DNA of 16,786 nt from Oscillospiraceae bacterium. Lineage in GTDB: Bacteria > Bacillota > Clostridia > Oscillospirales > Oscillospiraceae. Shown piece by piece: positions 13,886-16,786 of the stretch. The notes below the pieces were generated by a model. That model searched no databases. It saw only the letters and a list, made by a program, of their open reading frames with translations, and had not been told where the DNA came from. Location: contig JAIRRO010000002.1 in NCBI GenBank assembly GCA_031255955.1, forward strand, positions 1 through 16,786. The letters run 5' to 3'. How positions within the stretch are numbered: position 1 is the first letter of the stretch; the number at the start of each line of letters is the position of its first letter. The translations under genes and the position numbers were made by a program.

Positions 13886-13906
13886 GCCCCGTCGAAGGAC
13901 GGGAGC
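13886..13906. promoter_or_regulatory. short GAAG-loop hairpin after the ORF remnant
   Basis: CCCGTC (13888-13893) and GACGGG (13898-13903) pair across a GAAG tetraloop. Two more pairs (13886/13906 and 13887/13905) form beyond a bulged A. It begins right after the TAA of the hydrophobic remnant (13883-13885). No T-tract follows on either strand. Confidence 0.4.
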
Positions 13907-14061
13907 GACACGAGGCAATAGTACGCCGAACGAATCGCGATGATACGCCAAATCCGCTGAGAGAAAGAAGTGGTTCAATTGATTGTTTGAGGGAACTCCG
14001 CCCGTAGCGGTTAATTAAAGACTAACTCACTATTTGTTTTATTATCACGGAGGCATAAATT

Positions 14062-15081
14062 ATGAAACGATTATTCACCAAATTTCTTAGCTCGATTTTG
14101 ATACTCGCTTTATTACTCTCTATAACTCCGGTTGGAGCATCAGCATTCAACGATAGCACCCCGGTGGGTACATTCTCATATGAAGACATACCCGTGTCAC
14201 TGACCGCAGAAGAAGAAGCGCAAATTGCGCGCGACGCCTATTACGGACTCAGTCCGAAAGCAAAATTGATATTCAACCAAATGCTTACGATTGATCCAAA
14301 CACACGATCGTATCACATCAATAACATAGACGGTTCTTTTATCGCTAATAATTCTTTTTCCGCATACTTAGCGGAAATACATACCACCGCTGCCACATCA
14401 TCTGCGGGTACGCTCACGACAATAGTATATCAACTAAACGCACTTAACCTGCCCACTTCCGTTGTATATTCGTTAGAGGCGGTTGCAGCCGGTATAATAG
14501 CTGCGCTAGCGGATGGTCCGCTTCCTTTCGGAGATATATTACTTCTCGTCGCGACAGCGGGAGCAGTGATTGTTATTGCCGCAAACTGGAGTGCAATAAG
14601 TACGAAGTGGAATGCCATCGTCACTATTTTTATAAATGCCTTTTCATCTATAGCAACCGCCATAGTTGATACATTTGCTGAAATCAGTGCTGAAGTTCCG
14701 ACTGTACTAGCAATACCGACAATTTCTTACAGTGGCGGTAAAACAGCCACTGTCGGAGGTGTTGTTTATAATTGTCAGGTAGCAATTTCAGATTTGACAC
14801 TTCAACAGAAGCAACAAACCAAATACTATATTGGCATATTGGCATATGGTGATGTATATGTTGATGTTACAAAGCCAATAACTACCGGTATTGCACGCGG
14901 CATTATTGCTCTTAACCATGGTGTAGTGGGAGTGGTCGGGACAACCCAAACTTACGCGCGAGGCTTAGCTGGCACAGATCCGATAGGTCCTGAAATATCC
15001 GGGAACGGAGCCCCAGGTTATTATTGGCATTACCACAAAAGATTTTATTTGAATTGCCACATATGGTATCCTACGGTTTGA
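14062..15081 (+). CDS. secreted protein with His/Trp/Tyr-rich C-terminus, candidate toxin
   Basis: This 339-residue exported protein has a signal peptide (cut near ASA, 26-28), a helical N-terminal part (about 45-130) and two hydrophobic stretches (about 135-150 and 156-174) that could enter a membrane. A C-terminal domain (about 215-339) ends GYYWHYH then NCHIWYP, placing His323, His325 and His333 close together. I have the impression that similar aromatic-His endings occur in secreted Gram-positive toxin-like proteins, but I cannot confirm it. The ATG at 14062 follows GGAGG by seven bases. A small cytosolic acidic protein is encoded 28 bases downstream, an arrangement usual for toxin and immunity genes. 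Base composition is clearly AT-richer than the genes of regions 1 and 2, consistent with transfer. A secreted enzyme or adhesin remains possible. Confidence 0.65.
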   Translation: MKRLFTKFLSSILILALLLSITPVGASAFNDSTPVGTFSYEDIPVSLTAEEEAQIARDAYYGLSPKAKLIFNQMLTIDPNTRSYHINNIDGSFIANNSFSAYLAEIHTTAATSSAGTLTTIVYQLNALNLPTSVVYSLEAVAAGIIAALADGPLPFGDILLLVATAGAVIVIAANWSAISTKWNAIVTIFINAFSSIATAIVDTFAEISAEVPTVLAIPTISYSGGKTATVGGVVYNCQVAISDLTLQQKQQTKYYIGILAYGDVYVDVTKPITTGIARGIIALNHGVVGVVGTTQTYARGLAGTDPIGPEISGNGAPGYYWHYHKRFYLNCHIWYPTV

Positions 15082-15109
15082 CAGAGCTCAAATAGAAAGC
15101 AATAACACT

Positions 15110-15664
15110 ATGTATTTTCTAAATGCTTATGATGACGACGGCAACGAGCCAAAATTTGACGGAGAGCCTTTTCGCCGTCTGATGAGCCTGTGCTTCGAGC
15201 GTAGCGATTTCTTCTCACTCACAGTAGGTCCGTGGCAAAATCAGGTCAATACAATGCAGCGCGAGCTTGAACCATACATCGAAAAAGAAATTGACACCAA
15301 CCATTGGTTCAGCTACATTACACCGGAATATACTATGAAGCGAATACTGTATCCGGCTAACCACGAAACAAAAAATATAATTGAAGGGTATTTCGATAGT
15401 CTGTGGCTTCGTACTGATTTACAAGGACGTAAGCAAAGCCTTGAGGATATATGCTTTTTCTCGAACGATAAACAAATTTTGGGGACAGTTTCACACGAGT
15501 ATATTTGCGGAGCATTCCCGCCCGACGATGACTTTAAGTCACAATTATTTGATATTTGCAATCGTTGGAGAGAAAGCGCCGATTCTTATGAAATAACATA
15601 TATGGACGGTAAGCGGGTTGCGCATAAGTCTCAAATCATACTCAGCGATTATATAGATGTATGA
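15110..15664 (+). CDS. small cytosolic protein, candidate immunity protein
   Basis: This 184-residue soluble protein has no signal peptide or membrane segment. It is acidic and rich in aromatic residues, with segments such as FNAYDDDG-like at the N-terminus and SHEYICGAFPPDDDF near residues 133-147. I do not recognise a named family. Its position 28 bases after the secreted protein gene, on the same strand and with the same AT-rich composition, suggests an immunity or inhibitor role. The ATG at 15110 has only a weak AGAAAG ribosome site, so low expression or coupling to the upstream gene is likely. It converges with the ATPase gene across 24 bases, with no room for a terminator. Confidence 0.6.
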   Translation: MYFLNAYDDDGNEPKFDGEPFRRLMSLCFERSDFFSLTVGPWQNQVNTMQRELEPYIEKEIDTNHWFSYITPEYTMKRILYPANHETKNIIEGYFDSLWLRTDLQGRKQSLEDICFFSNDKQILGTVSHEYICGAFPPDDDFKSQLFDICNRWRESADSYEITYMDGKRVAHKSQIILSDYIDV

Positions 15665-15688
15665 TAGATGGCAAGCGGAGCTTTACGG

Positions 15689-16786
15689 CTATACAGACGA
15701 ATGCGCACCGAAATTCAAAAAATCCGTCCCTATCGCATAAAGCGGGACGTTCGTCAGCTGGCTTTCCCTGCGGTAACCACGCATTGAGGTTCGCAGCGAG
15801 ACGGGCGGACTGTATTTTTCGCCATATACCTTCAAGCTCTTGCTTTGCAGATTTTCTTCGGATTTTACCTCTAACGGAAAAACGTCCGAATCGTGCTTGA
15901 AAACAAAATCGACCTCAGCCGTGCCGCTGCTGCTCCAATAAAATGGTGTTATACCATTTGCAACCAATTCTTGTAAAACATATTGCTCTGTCAACGCACC
16001 CTTAAATTCCGTGAATATGCGGTTGCCCTCCAACAGCGTTTTTACATCAAGCTCAGACTTCGTACTGAGTAAGCCAACATCGTGCATGAAAATCTTAAAG
16101 AAGTTCGTTTTATAACTTGCGAGCGGGACGGATGGCTTGCTGACTTGGTTGACCTTATAGAGCAGTCCGCAGTCCAACAGCCATTGCAACGCAAGCTCGT
16201 AATCGGAGAGGCGCGAGCCTTTTTGCACGACGCCCGGCGAAAACCTCTTGTTCTCTCTGGAAAGCTGTGCCGGAACGCTGTTCCAGATATTATTGATACG
16301 GGGAACTACGTTTATGGGCGCGTGCTTTGAAAAATCCTGCTCATAGGTAAACAGAATTTGTTCGTGTATTCTGCGCACCCCGGCGTAATCTTTGCTCTCC
16401 GCATATTCGGCGACAGCCTCCGGCATACCGCCGACATAGTAGTACTTCCGCAGTAGGTCTGTGAATTTTGTCGCGAAAGCGGCAATCAGCTCCCAATCCT
16501 TTTTCAACAACAATTCCGCGAGCTGTTCTTCGCCAATGCCCTCTAAAAACTCGCGAAAGCTCAAAGGGTACAGATGAAAAATATCTACCTTTCCGACAGG
16601 AAAAGAGGTGCCCTTATGCAGGGCGACGCCCAGCAGTGAACCGGCGGCAACAATAGCGTATTCGGGCGCGTTTTCATAAAAGTATTTGAGAGCGGAAAGC
16701 GCTTTCGGCGTTTCCTGAACCTCGTCAAATACCAGCAGCGTGGTCTGCGGGTTTATTTTTTCGCCCGTTTCCGTATGCAGCCCGTC
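15689..16786 (-). CDS. AAA/DUF4143-type ATPase, 5' end outside the window
   Basis: This is the C-terminal 365 residues of an ATPase of the AAA_14/DUF4143 kind, whose function is generally unknown. The frame is open to the right edge, so the N-terminus with Walker A is missing. In visible numbering, Walker B LLVFDEVQE is at 17-25, a GSLLGV sensor-like segment at 49-54, and PLSFREFL at 74-81, a hallmark of this family. The DUF4143 part (about 170-340) follows and includes a nuclease-like EVDFVF...PLEVKSE pattern. That pattern is reminiscent of the PD-(D/E)XK fold, as noted for the family. A TTG at 16564 could be mistaken for the start, but conserved sequence continues upstream of it. Such genes are often strain-variable and sit near accessory genes, as here. 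Confidence 0.85.
   Translation of the reverse strand, partial: DGLHTETGEKINPQTTLLVFDEVQETPKALSALKYFYENAPEYAIVAAGSLLGVALHKGTSFPVGKVDIFHLYPLSFREFLEGIGEEQLAELLLKKDWELIAAFATKFTDLLRKYYYVGGMPEAVAEYAESKDYAGVRRIHEQILFTYEQDFSKHAPINVVPRINNIWNSVPAQLSRENKRFSPGVVQKGSRLSDYELALQWLLDCGLLYKVNQVSKPSVPLASYKTNFFKIFMHDVGLLSTKSELDVKTLLEGNRIFTEFKGALTEQYVLQELVANGITPFYWSSSGTAEVDFVFKHDSDVFPLEVKSEENLQSKSLKVYGEKYSPPVSLRTSMRGYRRESQLTNVPLYAIGTDFLNFGAHSSV

Larger units (their letters stand above)
13704..14061 (+). other. gene-poor spacer with a hydrophobic ORF remnant
   Basis: No complete gene is supported here. A short open frame, 13823-13885, reads FSTAIIVSVSATLALMTIII-stop, which looks like a membrane helix, but no ATG, GTG or TTG start is usable. 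A GGGAG motif (13813-13817) precedes it at about the right distance. It may be a remnant of a small membrane peptide gene. A weak TTGCCC-N18-TATAGG pair lies just upstream. The spacer ends with the GGAGG (14050-14054) of the next gene. I see no convincing promoter for that gene. Confidence 0.4.

Noticed and set aside
13991..14015. GGAACT as an ECF-type -35 element before the candidate toxin gene
   Set aside because: No CGTC/TCTA-like -10 follows at 15-17 bases, so dependence on the neighbouring sigma factor is not supported.

Overview
The window looks like chromosome of an anaerobic, moderately GC-rich member of the Firmicutes (Clostridia-like). The pointers are strong GGAGG-type ribosome sites with frequent GTG/TTG starts, lipoprotein signals of the LSGC type, an ECF sigma factor paired with a DUF4367-like anti-sigma factor, an NfeD/flotillin pair, a water-forming-type NADH oxidase and a cytoplasmic molybdopterin oxidoreductase. 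I cannot name a genus. I see no rRNA, tRNA, CRISPR array, transposase or phage structural gene.

Region 1 (1-3910, plus strand apart from the left edge). A minus-strand gene leaves the window at base 1 and has its own consensus promoter. Divergent from it is an NfeD-like membrane protein with a long alternating-Asp loop, then a flotillin (SPFH protein with EA-repeat coiled coil), then an FAD/NAD-dependent NADH oxidase. The first two genes are a known membrane-organisation pair. The oxidase may be co-transcribed with them.

Region 2 (3937-9638, minus strand, transcribed right to left). A 943-residue protein fuses a four-cluster ferredoxin subunit to a molybdopterin catalytic subunit. It is followed by a polar-amino-acid-type ABC importer: binding lipoprotein, permease with an extra N-terminal lipoprotein-like domain, and ATPase with an unusual signature motif. 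One strong promoter (about 9703-9731) can serve all four genes, so the importer may deliver a small polar substrate to a cytoplasmic reductase or dehydroxylase-type enzyme. A 25-bp dyad element occurs twice in the divergent control region.

Region 3 (9844-11630, plus). A strong extended -10 promoter drives a short unknown ORF. A secreted C39-like peptidase follows that stops just after its catalytic-Cys motif. Overlapping it by ATGA is an unknown single-pass membrane protein.

Region 4 (11802-13703, plus). This holds an ECF sigma factor, a membrane anti-sigma factor and a small secreted protein.

Region 5 (13704-15664, plus, AT-richer). A gene-poor stretch is followed by a secreted protein with a His/Trp/Tyr-rich C-terminus and a tightly linked small cytosolic acidic protein. 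I read these as a candidate toxin-immunity pair. A convergent AAA/DUF4143-type ATPase (15689 to the right edge) is cut by the window end.

Assignments come from reading motifs only; no database search was possible.
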